Positions 35,615 to 44,608 of a DNA stretch of 52,430 nt are shown piece after piece; within the stretch, counting starts at the first letter, position 1, and every line of letters begins with the position of its first letter. The notes beneath the pieces were generated by a model that was given only the letters and a program-made list of their open reading frames with translations, was not told the origin of the DNA and ran no database searches. The stretch lies in assembly GCA_016839515.1 (NCBI GenBank), contig JAEOUE010000138.1:1-52430 (forward strand), given 5' to 3'. This stretch comes from Candidatus Hodarchaeum mangrovi (GTDB lineage: Archaea; Asgardarchaeota; Heimdallarchaeia; Hodarchaeales; Hodarchaeaceae). A program made the position numbers and the translations under genes.

Positions 35615-36526
35615 TTATTCTATATCTGATAGAAAATTCGAATATTCTGACATAATTGCTTTAGCTTGCTTTTTCTTAATATTTGGGCTAGTATGGTCAA
35701 ATCCTTCAAATTCAATAAGTTTTGCGCTTTTAAATCTAGAATTAAGATCTCTTGCAAGTTCAATCGGAGTAGTTTTATCATGAGTACCATTAAGTAATAA
35801 TATAGGTAAATTTTCTATTGATTTGATACAAGAAGCATAGAAGGGAATTTCTTCTTGTATATCTTGAGCATAATATCTAAAAAGTAGCTCAAGTGTTCTA
35901 ATTGGTGTTCCATCAAGCAAAGGTAAGATTCTCCGTTCCAATATCCAATGCATTATTTTTTCTTTTAAACTTAAATCTGAATATTCCTTTTGAAATACAG
36001 CAGGAGTATATATTGTCCTTACAATTCGTTTATAATTCATTGAATTGATATTTTCAGAGAATATGTCATTTAATGTCTTTAAACTTTCATAACGTTCTAT
36101 AAAAAGATTATCATCTGAATTAAGTTTAGGATAAAGAAGGTTAACAATTCCATATCCTGCAAGACTCACTACTCTCTTTGGATATAATCCTGAAAAAACT
36201 TGAGCTACCATGGATCCTTTACTTACACCAAAAAGGTGAGCTTTTGAAATTTCTAGAAAATCTAATAACCCTAGAAGTTCGTCTGCAAGACCTTGAAGAG
36301 TAAATTGTTCGTTTTTTGGGGAAGACTTACCAATTCCTTGATAATCATAGAGAATATAAGGGTAAATGTCTTTTGTTAATTCACGAAATGCAGGTAAATA
36401 CGTGGATAGCCATTGCTGATAGTTGAATATTGAACCATTGAGAAAAATAACTGGAATTTTGCCTTCCTTATCATTTTTGTAAAAGTAATCAATCTCAATT
36501 TCACATTTAATATTGGCTATTGGCAT
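35615..36526 (-). CDS. Alpha/beta hydrolase
   Basis: Soluble alpha/beta-hydrolase of 303 residues. The oxyanion segment is VIFLNGSIFNYQQW (about 25-38), the nucleophile Ser is in LFGVSKGSMVAQ (G-x-S-x-G), the acid is the Asp in LLNGTHDKTTPIELA and the catalytic His is in FEGFDHTSPN, so the triad is complete. GGTGA precedes the ATG. It lies 26 bases downstream of the acyl-CoA synthetase gene, so it is probably cotranscribed; an esterase or lipase releasing fatty acids for activation would fit, but no substrate can be inferred. Confidence 0.87.
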   Translation of the reverse strand: MPIANIKCEIEIDYFYKNDKEGKIPVIFLNGSIFNYQQWLSTYLPAFRELTKDIYPYILYDYQGIGKSSPKNEQFTLQGLADELLGLLDFLEISKAHLFGVSKGSMVAQVFSGLYPKRVVSLAGYGIVNLLYPKLNSDDNLFIERYESLKTLNDIFSENINSMNYKRIVRTIYTPAVFQKEYSDLSLKEKIMHWILERRILPLLDGTPIRTLELLFRYYAQDIQEEIPFYASCIKSIENLPILLLNGTHDKTTPIELARDLNSRFKSAKLIEFEGFDHTSPNIKKKQAKAIMSEYSNFLSDIE

Positions 36527-36552
36527 TTAATCACCTTTTCATTCAAGAAAAT

Positions 36553-38256
36553 CTATGAATCCCATTTTCCTTCAGATCTTAGTCTTTGAACAATTTCCTC
36601 ACCTTGTTGTTTTAAAGCCATATAATCAGTTTTACCAACTCGTGTAAGAGGAAGAGTGCCTGTCTTTACGATTTCAAAATGGCTAGGACGCTTATATGCT
36701 GCAATATTTTTAACTGCCTCTTCTAACTCTGTTATTGAAAGATCCTGTTCTTCGTTTTTTTCAACAAAAGCCATAATTCCTTCAGTAAAAACCTCATGAG
36801 GAATTCCCACGCAAGCAATATTACCTACTTTTCCTTTGAAAGATTGGGCAATAAAATCCTCAACTTCAGTCGGAAATACATTATAACCTTTTGGTTTAAT
36901 TATAAACTTAGCACGTCCAGCAAACTGAAGTCCTTTGTCATCATAGGATCCTAAATCACCAGAGTAACAATAACCATCAGTTGAAATGGTTTTTCTTGTA
37001 TTTTCTTCATCATCGAGATATCCAAGGAATACTTGGGGTCCCGAAAAGCAAATCTCCCCAACTTCTCCAGGATTTTTTTCATCACCAGCTGATCCATCAG
37101 AATTCATAGGATCTCGAATTGAAATAGGACTAATAGGCATGTCATAACCAATACTAGCTAAAATTTCATCAACAGTGCCACCATGAGGAGTATAGGTCAG
37201 AAAACCAGCGCCTTCAGTCAATCCAAACCCGGATCCAAATTTAGGAGCCATGGTTGATAATTTTTCAAGGAAAGGGCGAGTTACTGCTTGGCCTCCATAA
37301 ATTGCAAAACGTAAAGATGAAAGATCAAATGTTTCATAATTCAGTAAACGCCATTGCATGGCAAAAAGCGCTGGAATCTGCCCTAAAACAGTTGCTTTAT
37401 ATTTTTGAACTGCATCTAACGTTTTTTCAGCATCAAAGATATGAAGGATCAGACTTATCCCTCCTCCATAAATAGTTGTGGCTAATTGTTCCGTAGTACA
37501 ACCAACATGGCTTGGAGGAAGGTTTACACACATAATATCATTTTCATCCATGCCAAAACCAACTGCCAGCCCTATATTTTGTACTAAAATATTCTCATGA
37601 GAAAGTAGTGCAGGCTTAGGAAATCCCGTGGACCCAGTTGTAAAAATAATTAAACATGGATCCTGCTTATATACCTGTTTTTGAGCATTCCTCAATTTTC
37701 CTGTAAGTAATGCTTTAATATAAGTTCCTTTAATTCCCTTAATAAATTCTGAGATCCCAATTGCTCCATCCATAATCAGATCTTCTTCTTTTTGGAATTG
37801 TACCCAGTACTGGCAGATATTTTTATGTTCTTTCATCACCTCAGCAACTATTGGCCGAAAATCTGCTCGTTCAGTTTTTCCTAAAAAGAAGTATACCTTT
37901 GGTTTTATTTTTTCGAAATTTCGACTAATCTCTTGAGTTTTTAACCTTAGATCTAATGGAGCAATAACAAGGCCAATCCGGTAACAGGCGTACATCAAAT
38001 AGATATGCTCTTTCAGGAGAGGAAGTGAGGTTGCAATAATATCTCCTTTAGATAATCCCAGCGAAAGAAGTTTTGCAGCAAAAGCTTTAGATTTGGTGGC
38101 AAAATCCTTCCATGTAACTTCTTCCCCAGTATCATATTCTATTAATGCAATTTTGGAGCCTTTTTGTTTGGCATAGAGATCTACATAATCAAACATCCGT
38201 GGAAGTAGTTCTTTATGTCTTTTCTGACATTCTTCATCCATTTTTGGGTCTTTCAT
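36553..38256 (-). CDS. AMP-forming acyl-CoA synthetase
   Basis: Acyl-CoA ligase of the ANL family, 567 residues, activating a carboxylic acid (probably fatty acid) through an acyl-AMP. The P-loop is IFTTGSTGFPKP (about 208-219), the A5 motif GLTEGAGFLTYTP, A7 YSGDLGSYDDKG, the A8 hinge region GRAKFIIKPKGYNVFPTEVE and the A10 catalytic lysine in PLTRVGKTDYMALK. GAGG precedes the ATG by eight bases. It heads a minus-strand group with the alpha/beta hydrolase and methyltransferase. With the thiolase and dehydrogenase/hydratase it could supply substrates to beta-oxidation. The stop is TAG. Chain-length preference unclear. Confidence 0.92.
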   Translation of the reverse strand: MKDPKMDEECQKRHKELLPRMFDYVDLYAKQKGSKIALIEYDTGEEVTWKDFATKSKAFAAKLLSLGLSKGDIIATSLPLLKEHIYLMYACYRIGLVIAPLDLRLKTQEISRNFEKIKPKVYFFLGKTERADFRPIVAEVMKEHKNICQYWVQFQKEEDLIMDGAIGISEFIKGIKGTYIKALLTGKLRNAQKQVYKQDPCLIIFTTGSTGFPKPALLSHENILVQNIGLAVGFGMDENDIMCVNLPPSHVGCTTEQLATTIYGGGISLILHIFDAEKTLDAVQKYKATVLGQIPALFAMQWRLLNYETFDLSSLRFAIYGGQAVTRPFLEKLSTMAPKFGSGFGLTEGAGFLTYTPHGGTVDEILASIGYDMPISPISIRDPMNSDGSAGDEKNPGEVGEICFSGPQVFLGYLDDEENTRKTISTDGYCYSGDLGSYDDKGLQFAGRAKFIIKPKGYNVFPTEVEDFIAQSFKGKVGNIACVGIPHEVFTEGIMAFVEKNEEQDLSITELEEAVKNIAAYKRPSHFEIVKTGTLPLTRVGKTDYMALKQQGEEIVQRLRSEGKWDS

Positions 38257-38413
38257 TTAGAAAACCTCATATTGATACGCTTTAACTACATATCCTTTCA
38301 TTAATCATCTTTAAGCTTTTTGATGAACAAAAATTTAGTATCAGAAATAATTCTAGACCAACTTGTCTAATCAATAAAAGTCAAAAAAAGAGCATAAAAG
38401 AGAGAAATCGTAG

Positions 38414-39469
38414 TCAAATTTTTTTTTCGGAATCAATGGTCTGAATGAGCTGATCAACAGAAAATTTATATCCAACCCATATTTTATAAGGTTTAAAACC
38501 CAAACGTCGATTAATAGAAATCATTGGTTCATTGACCAGGGCAAAATCAGTACCTATGGTAGTTGCTTTAGGAAAATTTTCTTTAATATAAGTAAGCATT
38601 TCTGCTTTCAACCATTTCCCCAGTCCTCGACCCCGATATGCTACTTTTACTCCTGTAAGTCCTTGAAAAACAATAGTTTGACGATCAGGATAATAATATG
38701 TCTCAGTTAAGCCACTAATTGTCCCATCTCCTTCTCGTGAAATTATAGTCGTCCAAATAGTACCTAGCTTTTTATGCCGAGCTTCGTGATTTCTTCTAAC
38801 TTCAGGAGTCTCATTGACTTCCCATTCCAGATCTTCCTTAGGAACTTGGTTCATTACTTCTGTGTAAATCTGGCTAAACTCCTTAATGTCTTGTTCCGGT
38901 ACAGTTTCAAAATACTCGAGTTTTACATTTTCAGTTCGTTGTTTACCTTCAGAACACCATGTTTGTACCATTTGCCAATCAACATCAGATAATTGAAGGC
39001 GATTTTCTTCTTCTTTAGAGGCTTTTTGACCACCTAAGTGCTCAAAAAAAGAACTAGAATTGTTTGGAGTGCCCCAGCTCTGAAAAATAGATTTTCCTTC
39101 TGTTTTTGCTTTCATTACCATATTCCGTAATAATTCAGTTCCAAATCCCCTTCTTCTATAATTTTTACGAATAGAAATGTCAGCAAAAGCAATATTTTTA
39201 TTTGCATCATATGCAGGTGAAGTTTTTTTGTCAAATTCTAATCTTCCTATCCCTACTAAGTGCTTTGTTTCTTGATCATATGCTAACCAATGATAATACT
39301 GATAATGAGGACTAGGTATAAGAATAAGCTTTTGGAGCATTTCAATTGAGGGACAGGGATCATCAGGAGATAATTCTTGAAAGATTTCAATATAATGACT
39401 ATAATAATCGTCCCAAATCTTCTGTGAAGCATTCGGTGGATCAAAAAGCTCAATTGAAAGTTTTACCAT
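38414..39469 (-). CDS. Tandem GNAT acetyltransferase
   Basis: Protein of 351 residues with two GNAT domains. The first has DISIRKNYRRRGFGTELLRNMV (acetyl-CoA loop RRRGFG, near 98-108), then FFEHLGG; the second has GVKVAYRGRGLGKWLKAEM (loop RGRGLG, near 280) and TDFALVNEPMISINRRLGFKP. This double architecture resembles mycothiol synthase-like and related proteins in which one domain is catalytic; both loops look intact here. AAGGA stands seven bases ahead of the ATG. Stand-alone gene; substrate unknown. Confidence 0.85.
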   Translation of the reverse strand: MVKLSIELFDPPNASQKIWDDYYSHYIEIFQELSPDDPCPSIEMLQKLILIPSPHYQYYHWLAYDQETKHLVGIGRLEFDKKTSPAYDANKNIAFADISIRKNYRRRGFGTELLRNMVMKAKTEGKSIFQSWGTPNNSSSFFEHLGGQKASKEEENRLQLSDVDWQMVQTWCSEGKQRTENVKLEYFETVPEQDIKEFSQIYTEVMNQVPKEDLEWEVNETPEVRRNHEARHKKLGTIWTTIISREGDGTISGLTETYYYPDRQTIVFQGLTGVKVAYRGRGLGKWLKAEMLTYIKENFPKATTIGTDFALVNEPMISINRRLGFKPYKIWVGYKFSVDQLIQTIDSEKKI

Positions 39470-39563
39470 AAGAAAGTCCTTCTGACTTATAATCTTGAAA
39501 GTTCTTGAAAAATAAAATTTTTTGGTTTTACTTTAGATCACATTAAGATTTTCTGAATCTTTC

Positions 39564-40070
39564 TTAAACATTCTTAATAATAAAAAATTGTCCTCTTTGG
39601 TACTTTACTACCTGATAACCTAAGTTTGCAAAAATTATAGCGAATATTAAAGATATTCCTGCAATTGGAAAAAATATAAATGTAAAAATGAGTTCAAATA
39701 AAATGAGAATTGCCGCTCTAGGAGCAGATTCATATAAATCACGAGGAGGAATAGTCAATAGATATAAGAGATAAATAAAGAATAAAATAGCATGAACAAT
39801 CCCGATAATCAACCCAGAAATGAAAACAGTACGTAATCCTTCTCTTCGATCATGACTCAAATAACTAGCTACAAATGAACTTAGTGCAGCAGGCAATGCA
39901 CATAGGAAAAATGTAAGGAAGATAATAGCTAAATTATATAGACCTGCTAGATTCCACTTCAGTATGAGTATGATGATAAACCCTAGATTAAAGATTAATG
40001 TTGTGTAGAATAAAATTATTCCAATTAATCGAATACGAATTTTTTTTGACAATGTAAGGTGACATACCAT
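39564..40070 (-). CDS. Four-helix membrane protein
   Basis: Unrecognised integral membrane protein, 168 residues. Helices at about 11-33 (LIGIILFYTTLIFNLGFIIIL), 40-67, 82-104 (FISGLIIGIVHAILFFIYLLYLL) and 121-150 (FELIFTFIFFPIAGISLIFAIIF). A loop with SHDRREG sits between helices two and three. No clear Shine-Dalgarno precedes the ATG. Function unknown. Confidence 0.6.
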   Translation of the reverse strand: MVCHLTLSKKIRIRLIGIILFYTTLIFNLGFIIILILKWNLAGLYNLAIIFLTFFLCALPAALSSFVASYLSHDRREGLRTVFISGLIIGIVHAILFFIYLLYLLTIPPRDLYESAPRAAILILFELIFTFIFFPIAGISLIFAIIFANLGYQVVKYQRGQFFIIKNV

Positions 40071-40260
40071 TTTATAGACTATTTTTGGAATGTCAACTAT
40101 AAATACCTTCTTATCTGTATAGTAAAGTATAATACAAAGCCTAGTTGATTATTTGAGGTACGATCTTTTAATATAATCAAATTTGTCCAAAAAAAGGATT
40201 ATTCAAGGGTAATAGAAGTATCCTCTTATAATACTAAAAAGGATTCAATATTATTTTGGA

Positions 40261-40277
40261 AAAGTTTATATATACCA
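40261..40277 (+). promoter_or_regulatory. Strong archaeal promoter before a small-protein gene
   Basis: The AAAAG-TTTATATATACC element combines a purine-rich BRE-like stretch with a textbook archaeal TATA box. A start about 25 bases downstream would leave a leader of roughly 40-45 bases before the ATG at 40339, which has GGG shortly upstream. Confidence 0.55.
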
Positions 40278-40338
40278 TTAATTTTGATATTATTAACATA
40301 GTAAAAAACACATTATTTTTATATAAAGGGTAGAAAAA

Positions 40339-40458
40339 ATGATCCAAAATCAAGTTATCGAAATTAGCCCTTCAGAAAAGCAACCATTGATTTCAGGTAT
40401 TATCCCATTATTGATTGCTTTACTCACAACGAAATCTGAAGACCCTGATAAAAATTGA
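40339..40458 (+). CDS. 39-residue small protein with one hydrophobic segment
   Basis: Not recognised. It encodes MIQNQVIEISPSEKQ, then a hydrophobic stretch PLISGIIPLLIALLTT (16-31) and a charged tail KSEDPDKN. The length of the hydrophobic part (about 16) would suit a short membrane helix or amphipathic peptide. The evidence that it is a gene is its surroundings: a strong TATA element about 65-78 bases upstream, GGG before the ATG, and an eight-T run 16 bases after the stop, i.e. a complete small transcription unit between two minus-strand genes. Confidence 0.5.
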   Translation: MIQNQVIEISPSEKQPLISGIIPLLIALLTTKSEDPDKN

Positions 40459-40473
40459 AAATAATAGTGTACA

Positions 40474-40481
40474 TTTTTTTT
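40474..40481 (+). terminator. Poly-T terminator of the 39-residue gene
   Basis: Eight T in a row starting 16 bases after the TGA, with no hairpin, as expected for archaeal termination. Confidence 0.5.
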
Positions 40482-40757
40482 ATAATTTTAACTATCTTAA
40501 ATTATACTTACTACTTTAGCGCACCTATTCAAACTATCGAAAGAATAAGAAATTTTTATCCGAGAACAGAAAATAGTGAACAGTTATCAGATCAGAGATG
40601 TTTTTATCTTAAATCTAGATGAAGAATTTTGTTTCTCTATTGTCTATTAGATTGTTTGAGTATTTATTCTCAAGTTCTTTTCATCTTATCATCTTTATTA
40701 CATTAATTTCAAATATTTTTAATTAAATATATGAAAGACCATCCTAGATGTTTTTTG

Positions 40758-40765
40758 AAAAAAAA
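40758..40765 (-). terminator. Poly-T terminator of the RuBisCO gene
   Basis: On the minus strand eight T begin 11 bases after the RuBisCO stop codon (A8 on the plus strand), without a stem-loop. Confidence 0.55.
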
Positions 40766-40776
40766 GATAATAGGAA

Positions 40777-42084
40777 TTAAACTGGTTTCAGATAACCCCA
40801 TTTCTCTAATGCCCGTTTTAATTCAGGGCTAGAGCGAGCCTTCTCTTCTAGTGTTATGTTTTCTTTCCATGCTTCAATTGCTTGAACTGTTGCTTTACTC
40901 CCAGCATATGTACCATCTGGATGACCATGAATACCTCCACCAACCTGTAATACCATGTCAGTCGTTCCATACACGGTTAAAACTTCGGGTAACACTCCTG
41001 GATGCAATCCTCCTGATGCACAGGGCAATGTTGCTTTCATCGTTCCCCAAGATTGAGATAGGTGTCTTCCTTCATCTTCTAAGATTTCTTGATTAAGTAA
41101 TAAATCGCGCATATCAAGAACATCCTGTTTTGGGCTATCTAATTTACCTACCACGGTACCAATATGGATAGTATCCACTCCAATTAGTCTCATTAATTTT
41201 GCAAGAAAGTACATACTAATTCCATGATTAGAATGCTTTGTAAAAGTTGCATGCATAGCACGATGAGCGTGAATTGCCATATCTAAATCCCCGGCTAGAT
41301 TACGCATTGTTTGTACAGCAGAAAATCCAGTTGTTACAATATCAACCATGAAGTATTTAAAGCCATTTTCATGAATGATTTCCACTCTTTTCTCCATTTC
41401 ATGTGTTTCAGCTGTTACGTTGATCAAAGCATCTTTAATTTCTCCAGTTTCTTGTTCTGCTTTATCACGGGTTTTAGCCAGTTGCTCAACTCGATCTTTA
41501 AATTTATTAAACGATTGAGAGGTTAAATTTTCATCATCTTTAATTAAGTCCACTCCTCCAGTCCAGGCATCCCACCCTACTTTACAATGTTGTTCAACAG
41601 TCATTCCAATCTTAGGTTTAGGGACACAGGCCAATAAAGGTCCTTCTTTTTTAAATATTCGTTCAATTGCCTCAACTCCCATATTTGGACCAGGTGATCC
41701 TTTAATATATTCAATAGGTAAAGAAGTATCAATTAAGCGTAAATTCTTAACCGCTTTCATCCCAAAAATATTACCTGCAATACCTGACATGAGTTGAGGA
41801 ATATTATTAAGTTCCCATAATACCAGAGGATAGGAGATCTTAACCAAGTTGTCAGTATTCCAGAACGATCTCCCTCTCATGCTATAAATTCGATCATCAA
41901 GAGTTTCTAACGTAGTCCAAGTCCCAATTGAGGATTCAGAAGCTAATCTTCCTATTGTATCATCAATTGTAATCTCATCTGCTTTATCAAAGTAATAAAG
42001 CGCAATTAATTCATCGCTTTTTGGTTTATATCCCCGATCGATGAAATCATGATACCATTCAATTTTTTCTTTGTCATTGGTCAT
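40777..42084 (-). CDS. rbcL: RuBisCO large subunit, form III type
   Basis: Carboxylates ribulose-1,5-bisphosphate to two 3-phosphoglycerates. All residues that define an active enzyme (spinach numbers in brackets) are present: Glu50 (60), Thr55-Trp56 (65-66), Asn105 (123), Lys156 and Lys158 (175, 177), carbamylated Lys182 with Asp184-Glu185 (201, 203-204), His274-Arg275 (294-295), His307 (327), loop 6 Lys314 (334), Ser357 (379) and GGG at 382-384. The 435-residue length and N-terminus fit archaeal form III, which works in AMP/nucleoside salvage. Loop 6 reads GKLDSPKQD rather than the usual GKLEG. GGAG precedes the ATG. No small subunit, phosphoribulokinase, AMP phosphorylase or R15P isomerase gene is in the window. 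Confidence 0.93.
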   Translation of the reverse strand: MTNDKEKIEWYHDFIDRGYKPKSDELIALYYFDKADEITIDDTIGRLASESSIGTWTTLETLDDRIYSMRGRSFWNTDNLVKISYPLVLWELNNIPQLMSGIAGNIFGMKAVKNLRLIDTSLPIEYIKGSPGPNMGVEAIERIFKKEGPLLACVPKPKIGMTVEQHCKVGWDAWTGGVDLIKDDENLTSQSFNKFKDRVEQLAKTRDKAEQETGEIKDALINVTAETHEMEKRVEIIHENGFKYFMVDIVTTGFSAVQTMRNLAGDLDMAIHAHRAMHATFTKHSNHGISMYFLAKLMRLIGVDTIHIGTVVGKLDSPKQDVLDMRDLLLNQEILEDEGRHLSQSWGTMKATLPCASGGLHPGVLPEVLTVYGTTDMVLQVGGGIHGHPDGTYAGSKATVQAIEAWKENITLEEKARSSPELKRALEKWGYLKPV

Positions 42085-42314
42085 TTCTTAATACTCCATA
42101 GACATAATCATTAACTAAAAATAATGAATGTATATTTAATTAACAATCTTAAGCAATTTTTGAATCAATTAAAACATATTTTGTTGGAAATTAGCAAATT
42201 ATTTGAGAATGAGGTATAAGAACACGACCAAAATTACAATTATAAGGGAAAAATATAATGAAATTGTCTGGTTTATCGAATATTCTTATTAAATAATTGT
42301 CGAAATGAAAATTT

Positions 42315-43373
42315 GTGAAAACGATTCATCAAATTTTTTATCAAAATGCTCAGGATATGAACCAGATCCCAGAAGAGAGCGTTGATCTGGTTATCACCTC
42401 TCCACCTTACCCAATAATTGAAATGTGGGATGATCTTTTTGGAAATTTAGATTCAAATATCAGATATGCACTCAACTCTGGAAATGGTGATCAAGCTTTT
42501 AAGTTAATGCATCAACAGCTGGATAAAGTCTGGAGAGAACTTTATAGAGTCTTAAAAAAGGGTGGTATCGTCTGTATTAATATTGGTGATGCTGTAAGGA
42601 CATTTAACAAAAAATTTTCACTTTATCCAAACCATTCCCGAATTATTCAAGTTTTTCGAGAAATTGGGTTTAATAGTCTCCCAGTGATCATCTGGACTAA
42701 ACCAACCAATGCTCCTAATAAGTTTATGGGGTCTGGTATGCTCCCTCCAACCGCCTATGTTACTTTAGAGCATGAATACCTACTAATATTTCGTAAAGGT
42801 AATAAAAGAGAATTTCTTCTTTCTACTGATAAAGAGCGGCGAAGAAGTAGTGCCTTTTTTTGGGAGGAGAGAAATGTATGGTTTAGTGATCTTTGGGATT
42901 TGAAAGGAGTTTCACAACAGATGTCCTCAGCTTTAGGAAGAGATAGAAGTGCTTCTTTTCCTTTTGATTTAGCCTATCGTTTAATCAATATGTACTCAAT
43001 TCAGGAAGATTTAATTTTAGATCCTTTCTTAGGAACAGGAACTACAAGTCTTGCAGCTATAGTATCTGGGAGAAATAGTATTGGATTTGAATTAGTTGAT
43101 GAATTAGCTCCAATAATCACAGAAAAACTCCAAAGTGCTAGAATGATGTCTAAGTCTATAATTGAGCAGCGGATAAGAAATCATAAACTCTTTATTCAAC
43201 AACAAATTGAAAATGGTAAAATAATGAAGTATATAAATGAAGTATATAATTTTCCTGTAATGACGAAGCAAGAAGACCAAATTCGATTTCAAATCGTCAA
43301 TGAAATTTTAGTCAAAGCCAAGAATACTTTTGAAGTATTCTATGAATCTTACAAGATGCTTTCAGATAATTAA
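42315..43373 (+). CDS. DNA methyltransferase, SPPY type (probable N4-cytosine)
   Basis: SAM-dependent DNA methyltransferase of 352 residues with beta-class order: the catalytic motif TSPPYP (28-33) comes first and the SAM-binding motif DPFLGTGTTSLAA (about 237-249) last, with the target-recognition region between. SPPY usually marks N4-cytosine, less often N6-adenine, enzymes. LYRVLKKGGIVCINIGDA is the conserved strand after motif IV. The C-terminal about 90 residues are helical. The start is GTG. No restriction enzyme or specificity subunit adjoins, so it is a solitary methyltransferase with a likely housekeeping or epigenetic role. Confidence 0.88.
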   Translation: MKTIHQIFYQNAQDMNQIPEESVDLVITSPPYPIIEMWDDLFGNLDSNIRYALNSGNGDQAFKLMHQQLDKVWRELYRVLKKGGIVCINIGDAVRTFNKKFSLYPNHSRIIQVFREIGFNSLPVIIWTKPTNAPNKFMGSGMLPPTAYVTLEHEYLLIFRKGNKREFLLSTDKERRRSSAFFWEERNVWFSDLWDLKGVSQQMSSALGRDRSASFPFDLAYRLINMYSIQEDLILDPFLGTGTTSLAAIVSGRNSIGFELVDELAPIITEKLQSARMMSKSIIEQRIRNHKLFIQQQIENGKIMKYINEVYNFPVMTKQEDQIRFQIVNEILVKAKNTFEVFYESYKMLSDN

Positions 43374-43603
43374 TTAACATCTTTCATTAATCTATCAGAT
43401 AAATTGATTTATAATTTCCTCTATGGAGAAGAATGAGTCACACGAATCTTTAAAATATCCATCAATAAGACTCAAAATTTGATTTATCAAAAAACCTCTT
43501 AGTTATCATTCTTTTGAGGCTTATATTTTAAATAAACATATAAAAATGTACTATCTTATCGAAGTTCCTTTTTTTGTAATTAAAATTAGTATTGATTATT
43601 TAA

Positions 43604-44491
43604 TTAAGCGTATTCTGGGAATAAAGGATTTGCATCCATTCTGGCAAGATTATTTATTAAAGAGACCTGTGCTTCTTTAGCCATTGAACCATAGTTCTCG
43701 TGTTTCCTTAATATTAAAGGCCATAAATCAACATCACATGCAATTGAATATGTTGTAACCCCATTTTGAGAGAGGGTAAAATTTATTGCTCTTTGAATTA
43801 ACTGTTCTTCTTCTAGGGGTTTATACCACGTTCCATAATTCTTTGGTCCCTGCCATCGTGAAAGAGTAATTGCTTTAATTGCGATTAATCCTAAATCAAG
43901 CTCTTGAACCTTTTTTAAAAGTAAGGAGTAATCGTTTTGAGGTGTGGGTTTTATCATAGCTGTAGCATAAACTGGAAATAGGACTGTACTGAAATCGTCA
44001 AATAAATCTAACGCTTTTAATAGAATTTGTACATCATTATGTCCTGTAATTCCAATATGTTTTATAAGGCCAGTTTCTTTAGACTCTATAAATGCTTCTA
44101 TGGCCCCATTTTTTTCCATTATTTGGTTCAATTCTTCAAAAGTAGAAACTGCATGGAATTGATATAGATCAAAAGATTTTACACCCAATCGGTTTAGTGA
44201 TTGCTGAAGTTCCTTTTCTGCTCCTATTTTTGTTCGATCCATAGTTTTTTCTGCAAGGAAAATCTTTGATCGGATTTTCGGCATCCAAGGTTGTAAGCGT
44301 AATTCTGCTTCTCCATATGTCGGTGCAACATCAATGAGATTGATACCAGCATCAAGCGCACCTTGAATTGCTAAATCTGCCACTTGTTGATGTGTTTCTG
44401 GATATTTTTCATGTAACCAACCTAAACCACATCCTCCTAAGGTCAAATAACTAGCATTAAATCCTGTTTTTCCGAAACGTCGAAAATGCAT
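43604..44491 (-). CDS. Aldo/keto reductase
   Basis: NAD(P)H-dependent oxidoreductase with the AKR barrel, 295 residues. The catalytic tetrad can be placed: Asp and Tyr in INLIDVAPTYGEAE (near 56-61), Lys in FLAEKTMDR (near 82) and His in LYQFHAVSTFEE (near 113). GLIKHIGITGHN and the C-terminal region match the subgroup of archaeal and bacterial AKRs similar to predicted aldo/keto reductases of COG0667/COG1453; no ferredoxin extension is attached. Stand-alone gene. Physiological substrate unknown. Confidence 0.9.
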   Translation of the reverse strand: MHFRRFGKTGFNASYLTLGGCGLGWLHEKYPETHQQVADLAIQGALDAGINLIDVAPTYGEAELRLQPWMPKIRSKIFLAEKTMDRTKIGAEKELQQSLNRLGVKSFDLYQFHAVSTFEELNQIMEKNGAIEAFIESKETGLIKHIGITGHNDVQILLKALDLFDDFSTVLFPVYATAMIKPTPQNDYSLLLKKVQELDLGLIAIKAITLSRWQGPKNYGTWYKPLEEEQLIQRAINFTLSQNGVTTYSIACDVDLWPLILRKHENYGSMAKEAQVSLINNLARMDANPLFPEYA

Positions 44492-44608
44492 TTTTTTTCC
44501 TCTAGTAATGAAACATTTACTGATTTGAATATCAGATGAAATAAAATAATTTATTCTAGTTCAAAAACCTTATTTGATGTATTATTAGTCAAAACTTGAG
44601 TGAGGTTA

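Larger units (their letters stand above)
40459..40776. other. Intergenic region between the small gene and RuBisCO
   Basis: About 318 AT-rich bases holding the two facing poly-T terminators (40474-40481 on the plus strand and 40758-40765 on the minus strand). A 35-codon frame at 40619-40726 has no Shine-Dalgarno or promoter and is not called. Nothing else is recognised. Confidence 0.4.

Noticed and set aside
40619-40726. A 35-codon hydrophobic frame downstream of the small-protein gene
   Set aside because: No Shine-Dalgarno, promoter or terminator; its Leu/Ile/Phe-rich make-up is what AT-rich non-coding DNA gives by chance.
42315-43373. DNA methyltransferase as a component of the TerB/helicase operon
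   Set aside because: It lies about 12 kb away on the other strand with many unrelated genes between, and no linkage can be shown.
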